Below, piece after piece: positions 44,082-56,023 of a stretch of DNA of 64,000 bases. Under the pieces are notes generated by a model. It had not been told where the DNA came from. It saw nothing but the letters and a program-made list of their open reading frames with translations, and did no database searches. The position numbers and the translations under genes were made by a program. Source of the DNA: Fuerstiella marisgermanici (GTDB taxonomy: Bacteria; Planctomycetota; Planctomycetia; Planctomycetales; Planctomycetaceae). How positions within the stretch are numbered: the first letter of the stretch is position 1; the number at the start of each line of letters is the position of its first letter. Location of the stretch: NCBI RefSeq assembly GCF_001983935.1, contig NZ_CP017641.1, positions 8,296,001 through 8,360,000 on the forward strand, given 5' to 3'.

Positions 44082-45281
44082 ATGGCAGATTACCCTCCCG
44101 GCCCCAAACCAGCCCGCCCCGCATCCAGTTCAGCGAACTCGCTGCTGGTGGGCGCGCTGATGCTGCTGACAGCGGCGCTCGTTTATCAGACGTGGTCGAA
44201 CGGGCGCGCTCAAGCGCCTGTCGCCACAAACTATGTGCCGCGAGACGTGACGCCACGCGGCACGCTAGGCGCTGACGAGCAAGCGACGATCTCCGTCTTT
44301 AGAGAAGCCTCGCCGTCCGTTGTGTTCATTCGAACCAAGGGGTACCAACGGGCTCTGTTTGGAGGTGTGGTCGAGCAGGAACTGTCTTCAGGCACGGGGT
44401 TTGTCTGGGACGGTCAGGGGCACATCGTTACGAATCTGCATGTGGTCGAACAGACACTACACCAGCCCGGCGCGGAGCTTCAGGTACAGTTCGCGGACGA
44501 GTCTGTCGTCGATGCTGAAGTTATTGGTGGAGTTCGCGAATTTGACGTTGCGGTTTTGAAAGTGAATGCACCGACAAACCAGCTGCGACCGATTGCGTTG
44601 GGGACATCTGACGATCTTGAGGTCGGTCAACTGGTATTGGCGATCGGCAGTCCGTTTGGCTTTGATCAGACATTGTCGACTGGTGTCATCGGCGGCCTGG
44701 ACCGCAGCGTTGCTTCTGAATCGAGCAACGGGGAAGGTTTTCTGAACGGACTGATTCAGACTGATGCTGCTATCAATCCGGGAAATTCCGGCGGCCCGCT
44801 GCTCGACAGTTCCGGCCGCATGATTGGCGTCAACACTGCGATCGTATCGCCAACGGGGGCCTATTCGGGGCTGGGGTTTGCCGTGCCGATCAATAGTGTG
44901 ATTGCTTCGGTTGACCGAGTCCTGTCCGCTACAACTGGCAAGTCAAAGGCGTGGTTGGGGCTGTCGGTGCTGTCTCCAGCGCAGGCCGCTGAGCTTGGTG
45001 TGCCCGAGACCGTTATTCAGCAGGGACTATTCATCAAGCGGATTGAACGTGGCGGACCAGCTGCGGCCACCGATTTAGAACCGACAAGGCAGTACGGATT
45101 TCAAATCTTGCTTGGTGACCAGATCGCTGCTATCGACGGCCAGCCTGTGACCAGCCCGAGTGAGCTGGAAGAAGTGCTCAAGAAGCATTCGCCCGGCGAT
45201 CGAATCCGCGTCGAAATCTTCCGTCGCGGCCAGCGGGGCGAACTGCAGATTACTCTGGAAGCACAGAAGCTGATTCTCTGA
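44082..45281 (+). CDS. HtrA/DegP-like membrane-anchored serine protease
   Basis: The 399-aa product has one N-terminal membrane segment (SLLVGALMLLTAALVYQT), a trypsin-like domain with His in TNLHVVE, Asp in REFDVAVLKV and Ser in GNSGGPLLD, and one PDZ domain at about 285-395 (GLFIKRIERGGPAAATDLEP, LGDQIAAIDGQPVTSPSELEE). It degrades misfolded proteins in the periplasm. One PDZ makes it DegS/HhoA-like in layout. It converges with greA with only a 13-base gap. Confidence 0.93.
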   Translation: MADYPPGPKPARPASSSANSLLVGALMLLTAALVYQTWSNGRAQAPVATNYVPRDVTPRGTLGADEQATISVFREASPSVVFIRTKGYQRALFGGVVEQELSSGTGFVWDGQGHIVTNLHVVEQTLHQPGAELQVQFADESVVDAEVIGGVREFDVAVLKVNAPTNQLRPIALGTSDDLEVGQLVLAIGSPFGFDQTLSTGVIGGLDRSVASESSNGEGFLNGLIQTDAAINPGNSGGPLLDSSGRMIGVNTAIVSPTGAYSGLGFAVPINSVIASVDRVLSATTGKSKAWLGLSVLSPAQAAELGVPETVIQQGLFIKRIERGGPAAATDLEPTRQYGFQILLGDQIAAIDGQPVTSPSELEEVLKKHSPGDRIRVEIFRRGQRGELQITLEAQKLIL

Positions 45282-45294
45282 ACAGCCCTGCTCT

Positions 45295-45771
45295 TCAAGG
45301 ATCCTGGATCGCGACGACTTCCATGCGCAGTGTGCCGGCCGGAATTTCGGCTTCGAAGCTGTCGCCAATTTTCTTGCCGAGCATCGCCTGAGCCAGCGGG
45401 CTTGAGGTCAGGATCTTCAGGATGTCGCCCTCGTAGTCTTCTTCGCCGGGGCCAACCAGTTCGTAGACTTCTTCCATACCGTCCTCAAGGTCTTTGACGG
45501 TGACCTGAGAACCATAAGCCACGACGCCTTTTGGCATGTCGGACTTTTCCATGATCTCGCAACTGGACAGAGTGACTCGCTTGGTCCCAATCTGTCGTTC
45601 CAGGTGAGCCAATTGTTCGCGGGCGGCGTGATATTCGGCGTTCTCCTTCAGATCGCCTTCTTCGCGTGCGAGTTTGATGCGTTCCAGGATGGCTGGCTTC
45701 TGGTCTTCCAGGGTCTGGATTTCTGAGCGCAGCTTGTCGTATCCGGCTCGTGAAATGGGCTGGCGTGACAT
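45295..45771 (-). CDS. greA: Transcription elongation factor GreA
   Basis: The 158-aa product has the N-terminal coiled coil with the catalytic tip [20 protein letters not shown] (acidic Asp and Glu that place Mg in the polymerase active site) and the C-terminal FKBP-like domain ([33 protein letters not shown]). It rescues backtracked RNA polymerase by stimulating transcript cleavage. Length fits the family. Convergent with the HtrA-like gene. Confidence 0.97.
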   Translation of the reverse strand: MSRQPISRAGYDKLRSEIQTLEDQKPAILERIKLAREEGDLKENAEYHAAREQLAHLERQIGTKRVTLSSCEIMEKSDMPKGVVAYGSQVTVKDLEDGMEEVYELVGPGEEDYEGDILKILTSSPLAQAMLGKKIGDSFEAEIPAGTLRMEVVAIQDP

Positions 45772-46138
45772 ATCTGGACCTCGGTTGAGTGCTTACCTGA
45801 AAGTTTTGGGCGTTGTGTTTTGACAAACAGAAAGGACACGAGCCAACCGAATATGGTTCAGGAGGTCGTGCCCTGCAGTTTATGAACAACGGCGGGTGGA
45901 AGAAGCTCTTCCACCCGCCGCCGATTGTTGAATGTGTGGCCATCAAGTATAGCAGGACCGCCAGAGATCACCAAGCAAATCTATTTGCCGACCACTCAGA
46001 CGTCTATCCACTCATTGAGACATCGTCGATTTCACGGGGAATCCTGCGCCTTGGAATTCCGGCGAATGCTATGACGGCCAGTCGTCCGAAGTCAGCATGT
46101 GTTTGTGGGCAGATGCCAGCGAAATTCTGTTGTGGCCT
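45772..46138. other. Spacer between oxidoreductase and greA
   Basis: No supported gene. It holds the perfect hairpin at 45891-45919 and the presumable greA promoter. Confidence 0.5.
45891..45919. terminator. Perfect 13-bp hairpin, possible terminator or attenuator
   Basis: GGCGGGTGGAAGA and its exact complement, with a 3-base loop. There is no T-run on either side, so it may be a factor-dependent or transcript-end structure behind the Gfo/Idh gene or part of the greA leader. Confidence 0.4.
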
Positions 46139-47284
46139 CTATCCCACATTCTTCCACTGACGTGTCCTCGCGCTTTCCAGGACGGCGTCGCACACTTGCT
46201 GAGTTTCCTGGGCATCTCGGAATGTCGGATTGCAAGGTTCGCCAGTTTCAACGCTCTTCAGGAAGTCGGCTACCTGATGCACAAACGTGTGCTCGTAGCC
46301 GATTTGCAGCCCCGGCACCCACCACTTGTCCATGTATGGCATGTCGCCATCCGTACAGTGAACCGATCGCCAGCCGCGAACGATCGAATCGTCAGCGTGA
46401 TCGAAGTATTCCAGGCGATGCAGGTCGTGAAGGTCCCAGCGAATGGAGGCGTGTTCGCCGTTGATTTCGAATGTGTAAAGCGCCTTGTGTCCTCGAGCAT
46501 ACCGCGTGCTTTCAAACAGCCCCAGTGAACCATTACCGAAGTGACACAGGAATGCACAGGCATCGTCGATAGTGACGGGTTCCATCTTGCCGGTTTCGTT
46601 GTGCATTCGTTCTTTGACAAACGTTTCCGTCATGGCACTGACGTCGGTGATGGAACCGTTTAGCCAAACAGCCGTGTCGATGCAGTGAGCCAGCAGGTCG
46701 CCGGTCACTCCCGAACCCGCTGCTTTCGCATCGAGTCGCCACAACGCGGCACCGCCCTGAGGCAGGTCTTCGTTGATGGTCCAGTCCTGCAGAAAGTTGG
46801 CTCGGTAGTGGAAGATGCGACCAAGGCGACCTTCGTCGATCAACTGCTTCGCCAGACTCACTGCCGGAACGCGACGATAGTTGTACCAGACGGTGTTGGC
46901 AACGCCCGCCTTTTCAACGGCGGCAATCATGCGTTCGCCTTCTTCGGGATTCAGTGCCAGCGGTTTTTCGCACAGAATCATCTTGCCCGCTTCGGCCGCG
47001 GCGATTGCGATTTCCGCGTGTGAATTGTTCGGCGTGCAGATGTCCACGGCGTCGATATCATCCCGAGCAATCAGCTTGCGCCAGTCGGTTTCGATGCTTT
47101 CGTACTGCCACTGATCGGCAAACTCCTGAGTCTTTTCCGCCGTTCGTCCACAGACCGCCTTCAGCACCGGACGGTAGGCAAGTTCCGGAAAGAAATCATT
47201 GACTCGCTTGTAGCCGTTGCTGTGAGTTCGGCCCATGAAGCCATAGCCGATGAGTCCGATGTTGAGAGGTTTTTGGTTTGGCAT
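46139..47284 (-). CDS. Gfo/Idh/MocA family oxidoreductase
   Basis: The 381-aa product has a Rossmann N-terminus ([17 protein letters not shown]) for NAD(P), the family EKP motif ([15 protein letters not shown], catalytic Lys), and a C-terminal alpha/beta sheet domain with [20 protein letters not shown] and HCIDTAVWL. These enzymes oxidise or reduce sugars and inositol-type substrates. It shares the strand and probably the pathway with the TIM-barrel gene at 47935 and the cupin gene at 49158, with a toxin/antitoxin pair between. Substrate unknown. Confidence 0.95.
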   Translation of the reverse strand: MPNQKPLNIGLIGYGFMGRTHSNGYKRVNDFFPELAYRPVLKAVCGRTAEKTQEFADQWQYESIETDWRKLIARDDIDAVDICTPNNSHAEIAIAAAEAGKMILCEKPLALNPEEGERMIAAVEKAGVANTVWYNYRRVPAVSLAKQLIDEGRLGRIFHYRANFLQDWTINEDLPQGGAALWRLDAKAAGSGVTGDLLAHCIDTAVWLNGSITDVSAMTETFVKERMHNETGKMEPVTIDDACAFLCHFGNGSLGLFESTRYARGHKALYTFEINGEHASIRWDLHDLHRLEYFDHADDSIVRGWRSVHCTDGDMPYMDKWWVPGLQIGYEHTFVHQVADFLKSVETGEPCNPTFRDAQETQQVCDAVLESARTRQWKNVG

Positions 47285-47320
47285 GGGTTCTGCAAAAACA
47301 AGGTGAAAGAAATAAGTCGA

Positions 47321-47623
47321 TTAACGTGACCAGTTGGAAGAATCGGTGGATGAATGCACCAATTCGACGATTTCAATCGTAGCAGGTTCGATGATTCGGA
47401 AGAGGATGAAGTAAGGAAAACGGGAGAGTGGTGCCAGACTCACTGGTCCTTCGAATCTTTGAAACGACGTTGGCATTGCCTGTATCGATTGCAGTCGGTG
47501 CGAAACTGCAGCCCGCAATGCATCTGTCATTTCGGGTGCGTTCGTGTCGTACCAAGCTGTCGCTGCTTCCAGTGTCAGAGGGAACAGTGGCGTAAATCGG
47601 AGAGTCCAGATCGGCTCAACCAC
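47321..47623 (-). CDS. RelE/ParE-type toxin
   Basis: The 100-aa product has the ParE fold pattern: LTLEAATAWYDTNAPEMTDALR, HRLQSIQAMPTSFQRFEGPV, and the closing beta hairpin FPYFILFRIIEPATIEIVEL. Members poison gyrase or cleave mRNA at the ribosome. It overlaps the upstream antitoxin gene by 8 bases, the usual linked arrangement. Confidence 0.85.
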   Translation of the reverse strand: MVEPIWTLRFTPLFPLTLEAATAWYDTNAPEMTDALRAAVSHRLQSIQAMPTSFQRFEGPVSLAPLSRFPYFILFRIIEPATIEIVELVHSSTDSSNWSR

Positions 47624-47864
47624 GTTGTTTCAGTCTTTCGGCGCGGAGGCGGTCTACTTCGGCCCACATCTGTTCTTCGGTGAGCGATCGTTCGGGATGG
47701 GCGTCCATTTCCGCCATCGATTCCTTCGCTCGACGCCAGTCCTCTTCGGATATCAGATCGGTAATGCTCTGACAGGACGACTCCAGTTCCTCCCGAAGGA
47801 ACTCCATAATCCGATGCTTATCGATAGCCGGTAGCTGCCGAAGCTCTTCGTAGTCAATAGCCAT
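47616..47864 (-). CDS. Antitoxin, addiction-module component type
   Basis: ATG 47864 ([20 protein letters not shown]) is preferred over 47930, since the family starts with such a helix. The product is 82 aa, acidic and helical, with [20 protein letters not shown] at the end, as in small antitoxins paired with ParE. It overlaps the toxin gene by 8 bases and would neutralise its product and repress the pair. Confidence 0.8.
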   Translation of the reverse strand: MAIDYEELRQLPAIDKHRIMEFLREELESSCQSITDLISEEDWRRAKESMAEMDAHPERSLTEEQMWAEVDRLRAERLKQRG

Positions 47865-47934
47865 GGTTGGTGGTGTCCGTTTCCAGCGAAATTCAGAAAG
47901 GGGCAACTCTGCCGTTCGAAGCCTGAGCAATTCT

Positions 47935-48960
47935 CTATGCCGTTCCGTGAGCGTCCCGAACTTTAATCATCGTATCCAGAATCGTGTTCCATGTCTGTGG
48001 ATTTTCGAGCATCGCATTTGGGAACATACAGCCGTCCCAGCAGATGTGTTGAATGCCGCGGTCTTCGGCGCCTTCCAGCCAGTACTGCGAACACTTGACG
48101 ATGTCCAGTTTTCCGTTGGGATCGTCGGCCGGACAGTGCTTGCCCGTCTTGTCGTGCGAACCGGCTCCGTGAACTTCGCCATCATTTTGAGCCACATGGA
48201 AGTCGATGGTCCACGGACGTAATTTGTCCGTCATCGTCTTGTAGGCCGCGTAGAATTCTTCGTCGCTGTAGCCGGGCTGAACAAGTGCATGCTCGGGCGC
48301 GTTATAGCCCAGCAGATACAAATACGTGTGAGCCAGGTCGGCCTGGAAGCCCAGTGATTCCGGCATGCCGACTTCTTCCAGCAGGTCCAGCATATCCTTC
48401 CAGCTATGCATCCCGGCCCAGCAGATTTCTCCTTCGGCGGCCAGGCGTTCGCCGTGATCGGCTGCAATCTTCGCGGCTTCTTTAAAGGTTGATGCAATTT
48501 TGGACGTGTTGGCTTTCGCGTCTTCTCGCCATTTTTCGACACCGAATTCGGCGGAATCGATGCGGATCACACCGTATTTGCGAACGCCGTGTTCGTTGAA
48601 GATCTTCGCGATGCGGCAGCCGACTTTGATCGCGTCCAGAAACTTTCCTCGAGCTTCGTCGTCACCCATCGCGGAATCGCCGACGGTGCCCGGCCAGATG
48701 GGTGCGACCAGTGAACCCACGGAAAATCCGTGAGAAGCAATCAGGTCGGCGATCTTCCGAAGTTCGTCGTCGCTGGCTTCCGGGTCTGTGTGTGGGTGAA
48801 ACAGAAAGTAGTCAATTCCATCGAACTTCTGCCCGTTGACCTCAGCAGCAGCGGTTAGCTCCAGCATCTTTTCGAGGCTGATCGGCGGCTCCTGACCTTC
48901 TTCATCGCCCTTGCCGACGAGTCCAGGCCACATGGCGTTGTGAAGTTTCAATGCACTCAT
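47935..48960 (-). CDS. Sugar isomerase-type TIM-barrel protein
   Basis: ATG 48960 has a strong AAAGGAG 5 bases before; a start at 48993 is less likely. The 341-aa product resembles xylose isomerase-like TIM barrels ([69 protein letters not shown], with metal-ligand-like Glu/Asp/His). It probably isomerises or epimerises a keto-sugar made or used by the Gfo/Idh enzyme. Part of the sugar cluster. Confidence 0.88.
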   Translation of the reverse strand: MSALKLHNAMWPGLVGKGDEEGQEPPISLEKMLELTAAAEVNGQKFDGIDYFLFHPHTDPEASDDELRKIADLIASHGFSVGSLVAPIWPGTVGDSAMGDDEARGKFLDAIKVGCRIAKIFNEHGVRKYGVIRIDSAEFGVEKWREDAKANTSKIASTFKEAAKIAADHGERLAAEGEICWAGMHSWKDMLDLLEEVGMPESLGFQADLAHTYLYLLGYNAPEHALVQPGYSDEEFYAAYKTMTDKLRPWTIDFHVAQNDGEVHGAGSHDKTGKHCPADDPNGKLDIVKCSQYWLEGAEDRGIQHICWDGCMFPNAMLENPQTWNTILDTMIKVRDAHGTA

Positions 48961-49157
48961 GTTTTCTCCTTTGACGACGTCGTGTTCAGCCATCTGCTGT
49001 TGGGATGACCAGTGGTTTTTGAGGGTTGAGAGCTTAGCTTATGACCTGGCGTCGAACCAGCGGCGCCGCAAATTCCGTTGCGCAATTGAGGAATTGATCT
49101 GCCACTGTTCATACGCCCAATCAGTCAGTCCGGTCTGCGGACGACTGACATCCAGTA

Positions 49158-50477
<1,320 letters not shown>

Positions 50478-51132
50478 AGTTATTCACCTGTTAATGAGTT
50501 AGAAGAGGCGTGTCAGTTCCAAAGAATATTTGAAGAGACAAATAGGTGTTTTCAATTTGCTAAAACCCACCGAGGCGGGCTAAGAACCGAATTTTTCGAG
50601 TCGATAGCAAAGCAGGTGTCCACGCTGCTGGCATGATCCTGAAGTCCGGGGCAAAGCCAGTCGGGAAATTCCGTTTCCGGCGGTCTGAGCGTCAGACGCA
50701 AGCGTAGCGAATTTCGCCATGGTGGACATTCTGCCTTAGGAACAAGAACGTACGATCAGGTGGGAATGGAGACGCGCCGTCGTCTCAACAGCCCCGTTTT
50801 TCTGAATCACGCGGCGGTCATCCGCCGATAAGGCCCGGCATTCTGACGGCAACCGGCAACTTTGAAAAGCAAACACGCGATTTCCGTAAGAATCCCGAAT
50901 ATTCGAAGGTTCGTGCCCGAAAAGCCGGGCCATTGCGGCAACCTGCGCTGTCCGTAGAATGCGGTCGCTCGATCTTTCTGAGTCGAGCTGTCGCCGCTCG
51001 CAATTTGTGACGACCTTAATGCCACGATTAGCGGCGAAAGACACACTACCACGAGTAGAGTACCAGGTTCGGCAAAACACGCTCAAAACTACAACCGCTC
51101 GACTGAGAAAGGTCGAGCTACGAAACATTCTC
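50478..51132. other. Divergent spacer between sugar cluster and argC
   Basis: No supported gene. It must hold the promoters of the cupin gene and argC. I see no clear operator, riboswitch or terminator. Confidence 0.5.
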
Positions 51133-52149
51133 ATGACACGCATCGCCATTCTCGGAGCCACCGGTTATACGGCCCTTGAGCTTCTGAAGATTCTCGCTCG
51201 CCATCCGCACGTGGAAGTCACGGCCCTGACAACTCGGCAGGATACCAAACCCCACGTCAGCGAAATTCATCCGTCGCTGGCTGGCCAGTTTGACCTTGTT
51301 TGCGAAAATCTGTCGCCGGAAGAAGTCGGCAGCCGCGCCGACATCGTGTTCTGCGCGCTGCCGCACACCGCCAGCATGGAAGCGGTGCCTCAGCTTCTGG
51401 ATGCAGGTTGCAAAGTTGTCGACCTAAGCGCCGATTATCGGCTGAGCGATCCCGGCGTTTACGAAAAGTGGTACGGTCACGTGCACACTGATCCGACGCG
51501 GTTAAGCAACACCGTCTACGGCCTGCCGGAAATTTATGGCGACCGCATTCCCGGAGCCAGTCTGGTCGCCAATCCCGGTTGCTACACCAGCACTTCGATT
51601 CTTGGGCTGGCACCGTTGCTCGCGGCCGGCCTGATTGAACCCACGGGCATCATTATCGATGGCAAAAGCGGAGTCAGCGGTGCCGGGCGAACGCCGAAGC
51701 TGGGCACGCTGTACGCCGAATGCAACGAAAGTGTTACCGCGTACGGCATTGGAACTCACCGCCACACGCCGGAAATCGAACAGGTGCTCGCCGATGTTGG
51801 TGGAGCCGCCGTGCAGGTCGCGTTCAACCCTCACCTGATACCCATGGACCGAGGCATCCTGTGTTCAATGTACCCAAAGCTGAAAGAACCGAAGTCGGTG
51901 GAAGAGCTTCTTGATGTGATGCGAAAATTCTACGCGAACCAACCTTTCGTTCGTGTGGTCGATAATATTCCTGCAACAAAGCATGTGGCTCACACGAACT
52001 TCTGTGACATTTCTGTACGCCTGAATCAGGGTCAGCTGGTCGTGTTTTCCGCGACAGACAATCTTATTAAAGGTGCCAGCGGAGTCGCCGTGCAAAATAT
52101 GAATCTTCTGCTGGGCCTCGATCAAAGAATGGGGATGCTGCCGTGCTAG
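51133..52149 (+). CDS. argC: N-acetyl-gamma-glutamyl-phosphate reductase
   Basis: ATG 51133 gives [20 protein letters not shown], the usual NADP-binding start; upstream in-frame codons are not family-like. The 338-aa product has the catalytic Cys in [18 protein letters not shown] and the conserved [10 protein letters not shown] and [11 protein letters not shown]. It reduces N-acetylglutamyl phosphate to the semialdehyde in arginine biosynthesis. Its stop overlaps the argJ start by 7 bases, so the genes are coupled. Confidence 0.96.
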   Translation: MTRIAILGATGYTALELLKILARHPHVEVTALTTRQDTKPHVSEIHPSLAGQFDLVCENLSPEEVGSRADIVFCALPHTASMEAVPQLLDAGCKVVDLSADYRLSDPGVYEKWYGHVHTDPTRLSNTVYGLPEIYGDRIPGASLVANPGCYTSTSILGLAPLLAAGLIEPTGIIIDGKSGVSGAGRTPKLGTLYAECNESVTAYGIGTHRHTPEIEQVLADVGGAAVQVAFNPHLIPMDRGILCSMYPKLKEPKSVEELLDVMRKFYANQPFVRVVDNIPATKHVAHTNFCDISVRLNQGQLVVFSATDNLIKGASGVAVQNMNLLLGLDQRMGMLPC

Positions 52150-53360
52150 AGTCAAAACAAACCGCGACGCTGCCGTCTGGCTTCCAAACTTCCGGCACCA
52201 CCTGTGGCATCAAAGCCAGTGGTAAGCCGGATCTGGCGCTGTTCGTTTCTGACACGCCCGCTGTTTCCGCCGGCGTCTTCACCACCAACCGAGTCGTCGG
52301 TGCGCCGGTGACGATCTGCAAAGAACGGGTGCCCGCGAGCAGCATCCGCGCGGTGATTATCAACTCAGGAAACGCGAACGCGTGTACCGGGAATCAGGGA
52401 CTTGACGACGCGCGAGCCATGACGGCGCGGGTGGCGGAAGCACTTGGCTGCAATGCAGAAGACATCCTCGTGTGTTCCACTGGCATCATCGGTGTGAATC
52501 TGCCGATGGACGTAATCACTGCCGGCATCCCAAAGGCCGTCGACGCACTGGCGCCGTCTGACGACGCCTTCAAAGCCGCTGCCACCGCGATGATGACGAC
52601 CGACACCTTTGCCAAGCAATTCACTGCCAGTGTCGGCATGTCATCCGGGGCTGTGAAGATCGCTGGGGTAGCGAAGGGTGCCGCGATGATTGCTCCTAAC
52701 ATGGCCACAATGCTGTCCGTCATCATGACTGACGCTGCGTTAACCGCTGAGCAATGTGACGATCTGCTGAAGCACTGTGTGGAGCGGACGTTTAATAGTA
52801 TCAGCGTCGATGGTCACATGAGCACCAGCGATACTGTGCTGCTGTTGGCCAACGGAGCCGCCGATGCCGCTCCGGCAGATGACAACGACTTCCAAACTCT
52901 ACGCGACGGTCTGCAGCAGGTTTGCGAAGAACTGGCCACGTCTATTATTCGAGACGCGGAAGGAGCCGACCACTTTATCACCATTGATGTCGAAGGTTTT
53001 GAAACTCGAGACGCCGCCTTCAAAGTCGCCAAAGAGATTGCCGAAAGCGCACTGGTCAAGACGGCCATCACCGGCAACGATCCCAACTGGGGGCGAATCA
53101 CGTCTGCGGCCGGCTACGCGGGAATCGACTTCGATACCGTTCACCTTTCGTTGACGATCAACAACACTGTCGTCTTCAAAGACGGGGCTCCAGCAAACTT
53201 CGACGAAGCCGAACTATCCGCGCAAATGAAAAGTGAACGAGACGTCTATCTGCGTTTAGTGTTGTCCGGCGGTCCGGCGTCCGGCAAAGAAAGCGTCTGC
53301 TTTTGGACCAGCGACCTGACTCAGGAATACGTCCGGCTGAATTCGGACTACACAACGTAG
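52143..53360 (+). CDS. argJ: Glutamate N-acetyltransferase / amino-acid acetyltransferase ArgJ
   Basis: GTG 52143 overlaps the end of argC. The 405-aa product has [29 protein letters not shown], and the autocleavage region [15 protein letters not shown] where Thr becomes the N-terminal nucleophile of the beta chain, plus [16 protein letters not shown]. It transfers the acetyl group from N-acetylornithine to glutamate and may also use acetyl-CoA. Cytoplasmic. argB and argD are not in the window. Confidence 0.96.
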   Translation: MLESKQTATLPSGFQTSGTTCGIKASGKPDLALFVSDTPAVSAGVFTTNRVVGAPVTICKERVPASSIRAVIINSGNANACTGNQGLDDARAMTARVAEALGCNAEDILVCSTGIIGVNLPMDVITAGIPKAVDALAPSDDAFKAAATAMMTTDTFAKQFTASVGMSSGAVKIAGVAKGAAMIAPNMATMLSVIMTDAALTAEQCDDLLKHCVERTFNSISVDGHMSTSDTVLLLANGAADAAPADDNDFQTLRDGLQQVCEELATSIIRDAEGADHFITIDVEGFETRDAAFKVAKEIAESALVKTAITGNDPNWGRITSAAGYAGIDFDTVHLSLTINNTVVFKDGAPANFDEAELSAQMKSERDVYLRLVLSGGPASGKESVCFWTSDLTQEYVRLNSDYTT

Positions 53361-53581
53361 ACCGGGCTGCCCCGGCAGGCGACGCACGTGGTGAGTCGAA
53401 CATTCATGAATGCTGACTTCCACATCGCTTGCGTTGTTCGCTGAACCTGCGATGTGGCACTACCTGCGATTCGCCACTATCGGCGGCCTGAAAATTCACG
53501 CCGCCGATGCTGGCCAAACGCCGGGCAGAGTCGCTATGCTCCAAAGCACACTTGTTTTTTGCGCTACGGAGCACTCGTTTC

Positions 53582-54319
53582 ATGTCACCATACGTCGCGG
53601 AATTTGTTGGAACCATGATTCTGGTGCTGCTGGGCAACGGAGTCTGCGCCAACGTCAATTTGAAGAAGACGCTGGGCCACGACAGCGGCTGGATTGTCAT
53701 CGCCACCGGCTGGGGATTGGCCGTGGCCTTCGCCGTCTACATGACCAGTCACATCAGCGGTGCTCATCTGAACCCCGCTGTTACGATCGGCCTGGCAGCG
53801 ATTGGCGAGTTCGAAATGCCGCAGGTCGCTGGGTACATTGTCGCCCAAATGCTGGGTGGCATTGCCGGGGCCGTTCTGGTTTGGCTCACGTATCTGGCTC
53901 ACTGGAAAGAAACGACCGATGCCAGCGCGATTCGAGGCAGCTTCTGCAACTCTCCAGCGATCCCCGATACGCTGGCGAACCTGATTACCGAAATCATCGG
54001 GACGTTTGTTTTGGTGCTGGGGGTCCTCGCGATCCTCCGACCGGAAAATTTGATGCCCGACACCGGCTTTCTCGAAGGATTTGCCCCGGCACTCGTGGGG
54101 CTGATGGTCTGGTCGATCGGCCTGTCACTTGGCGGACCCACCGGCTACGCGATCAATCCCGCTCGCGATTTGGGACCACGCATCGCTCATTTCTTTTTGC
54201 CCATCGCCAACAAAGGCGATTCCGGTTGGGGCTATTCGTGGATTCCGGTCGTGGGGCCGATCATCGGAGGAATCATCGCCGCATTTTTCTATCAGGCTCT
54301 GTGGCCCGCAGCGGTGTAG
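53582..54319 (+). CDS. glpF: Glycerol facilitator (aquaglyceroporin, MIP family)
   Basis: ATG 53582 gives MSPYVAEFVGTMILVLLGNG; the in-frame ATG at 53507 extends beyond the family N-terminus. The 245-aa membrane protein has six segments and both NPA boxes (HLNPAVTIG and AINPARDLGPR). The Asp after NPAR marks glycerol rather than pure water channels. It lies 113 bases before glpK, which phosphorylates the imported glycerol. Confidence 0.94.
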   Translation: MSPYVAEFVGTMILVLLGNGVCANVNLKKTLGHDSGWIVIATGWGLAVAFAVYMTSHISGAHLNPAVTIGLAAIGEFEMPQVAGYIVAQMLGGIAGAVLVWLTYLAHWKETTDASAIRGSFCNSPAIPDTLANLITEIIGTFVLVLGVLAILRPENLMPDTGFLEGFAPALVGLMVWSIGLSLGGPTGYAINPARDLGPRIAHFFLPIANKGDSGWGYSWIPVVGPIIGGIIAAFFYQALWPAAV

Positions 54320-54432
54320 CCATCAACATTACACATCGCCTCTGTCCTGCGTTTGCGGTTTTCGCCACCGCGTAAAGCATTCGATGAGAAGAGGCGACGT
54401 CGACTGAAACTCCAGGACGATTGGAAAGAAGC

Positions 54433-55917
54433 ATGAAATACATTCTTGCACTCGATCAGGGAACCACCAGCTCCCGAGCCATTCTGTTCGATAAGCGAGG
54501 TTCTGCCGTTGCGACGGCTCAGAAAGAGTTCCCGCAACACTTCCCGCAGCCCGGTTGGGTCGAACACGATCCCAACGATATTTGGAAGTCTCAGCTGGCC
54601 GTTGCCAAAAGCGTCCTGCGGAAGGCAAAGATTACCGCCAGCGACGTCGCCGGAATTGGCATCACCAATCAGCGTGAAACAGCCGTCGTCTGGGATCGGA
54701 AAACGGGCAAAGCCATCTGCAACGCCATTGTCTGGCAGGACCGCCGTACAGCGGGCATCTGCGACGAGCTGCGGTCTCCGGCCGTCGAAGCCAACATTCA
54801 GGAACGGACCGGCCTGATTCTGGATGCGTATTTTTCCGCCACCAAAGTGAAGTGGATTCTGGACAACGTCAAAGGAGCACGCAAGAAGGCCGAAGCCGGT
54901 GACCTGGCGTTCGGCACTGTCGATTCGTGGCTCATCTGGAACCTCACCGGCGGCAAGACTCACGTCACCGATCCCACCAATGCCTGTCGTACGATGTTGT
55001 ACAACATTCACGAAGGCCAATGGGACACGGAAATGCTGAAGATGCTGGACATCCCCGCCAGCATGCTGCCTGAAGTCAAATCGTCCAGCGAGGTCTACAC
55101 CGAAACCACGCTGCTCGGTGGCAGCCTTCCGATCGCGGGCATCGCAGGCGACCAGCAAGCGGCACTCTTCGGCCAATGCTGTACCAAGCCTGGCATGGTG
55201 AAAAACACGTACGGTACAGGCTGCTTCATGTTAATGAACACCGGCACGAAGCCCGTCACGTCAAACAATAAACTGCTCACCACAATCGCCTGGAAAATCG
55301 GTGACCGCACTGAGTATGCACTGGAAGGCAGTATCTTCATCGCTGGAGCCGTCGTGCAATGGCTGCGAGATGGCCTGGGCCTGTTTAAGACGTCGGCTGA
55401 AGTTGAAAAGCTGGCGGCCGAAGTCCCGGACACCGGCGGCGTCTATCTCGTGCCCGCCTTCGCCGGTTTGGGAGCACCTCACTGGGACGCTTACGCTCGC
55501 GGAACGATGGTCGGCCTCACCCGGGGAACTACGAAATCGCATATTGCTCGAGCGGCCCTCGAAGGCATCGCCTTTCAGGTCGCTGACGTGCTGACCGCCA
55601 TGGAAGCTGATTCCGGACTGAAGCTGAAACAATTGCGAGTCGACGGCGGAGCATCGTTAAACGGACTGCTTATGCAGTTTCAGTCGGACTTGCTGCGAGT
55701 TCCCGTGATCCGTCCGGTCATTGCGGAAACAACGGCACTGGGAGCCGCCTATCTGGCTGGCCTGGCTATCGGCTATTGGAAAAACAAAAAGGAAATCGAA
55801 ACCAACTGGCAGGAAGCCGCTCGCTTTAAAGCCACTATGAAGAAGCCACAGCGCGACAAGCTGATGCATGGCTGGCAGCGAGCTCTGGACCGATCCACTG
55901 GCTGGGAGGAATCATGA
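54433..55917 (+). CDS. glpK: Glycerol kinase
   Basis: ATG 54433 with GGAAAG 4 bases before. The 494-aa product has the FGGY-kinase phosphate motif [30 protein letters not shown], the VKWILDNV segment, and the ATP-side motif [13 protein letters not shown]. It phosphorylates glycerol to glycerol-3-phosphate, trapping it in the cell. Operon with glpF. Confidence 0.97.
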   Translation: MKYILALDQGTTSSRAILFDKRGSAVATAQKEFPQHFPQPGWVEHDPNDIWKSQLAVAKSVLRKAKITASDVAGIGITNQRETAVVWDRKTGKAICNAIVWQDRRTAGICDELRSPAVEANIQERTGLILDAYFSATKVKWILDNVKGARKKAEAGDLAFGTVDSWLIWNLTGGKTHVTDPTNACRTMLYNIHEGQWDTEMLKMLDIPASMLPEVKSSSEVYTETTLLGGSLPIAGIAGDQQAALFGQCCTKPGMVKNTYGTGCFMLMNTGTKPVTSNNKLLTTIAWKIGDRTEYALEGSIFIAGAVVQWLRDGLGLFKTSAEVEKLAAEVPDTGGVYLVPAFAGLGAPHWDAYARGTMVGLTRGTTKSHIARAALEGIAFQVADVLTAMEADSGLKLKQLRVDGGASLNGLLMQFQSDLLRVPVIRPVIAETTALGAAYLAGLAIGYWKNKKEIETNWQEAARFKATMKKPQRDKLMHGWQRALDRSTGWEES

Positions 55918-56023
55918 GGCCACTGCCTCCGTATAGCCGAGCGACCGTCTGGAATCGCTTCCGTTGGCTGCTCACAAAAGCGAACTCAGCGTTGACGAGA
56001 TTTCTGCGAGGTAGAGTCTGCGC

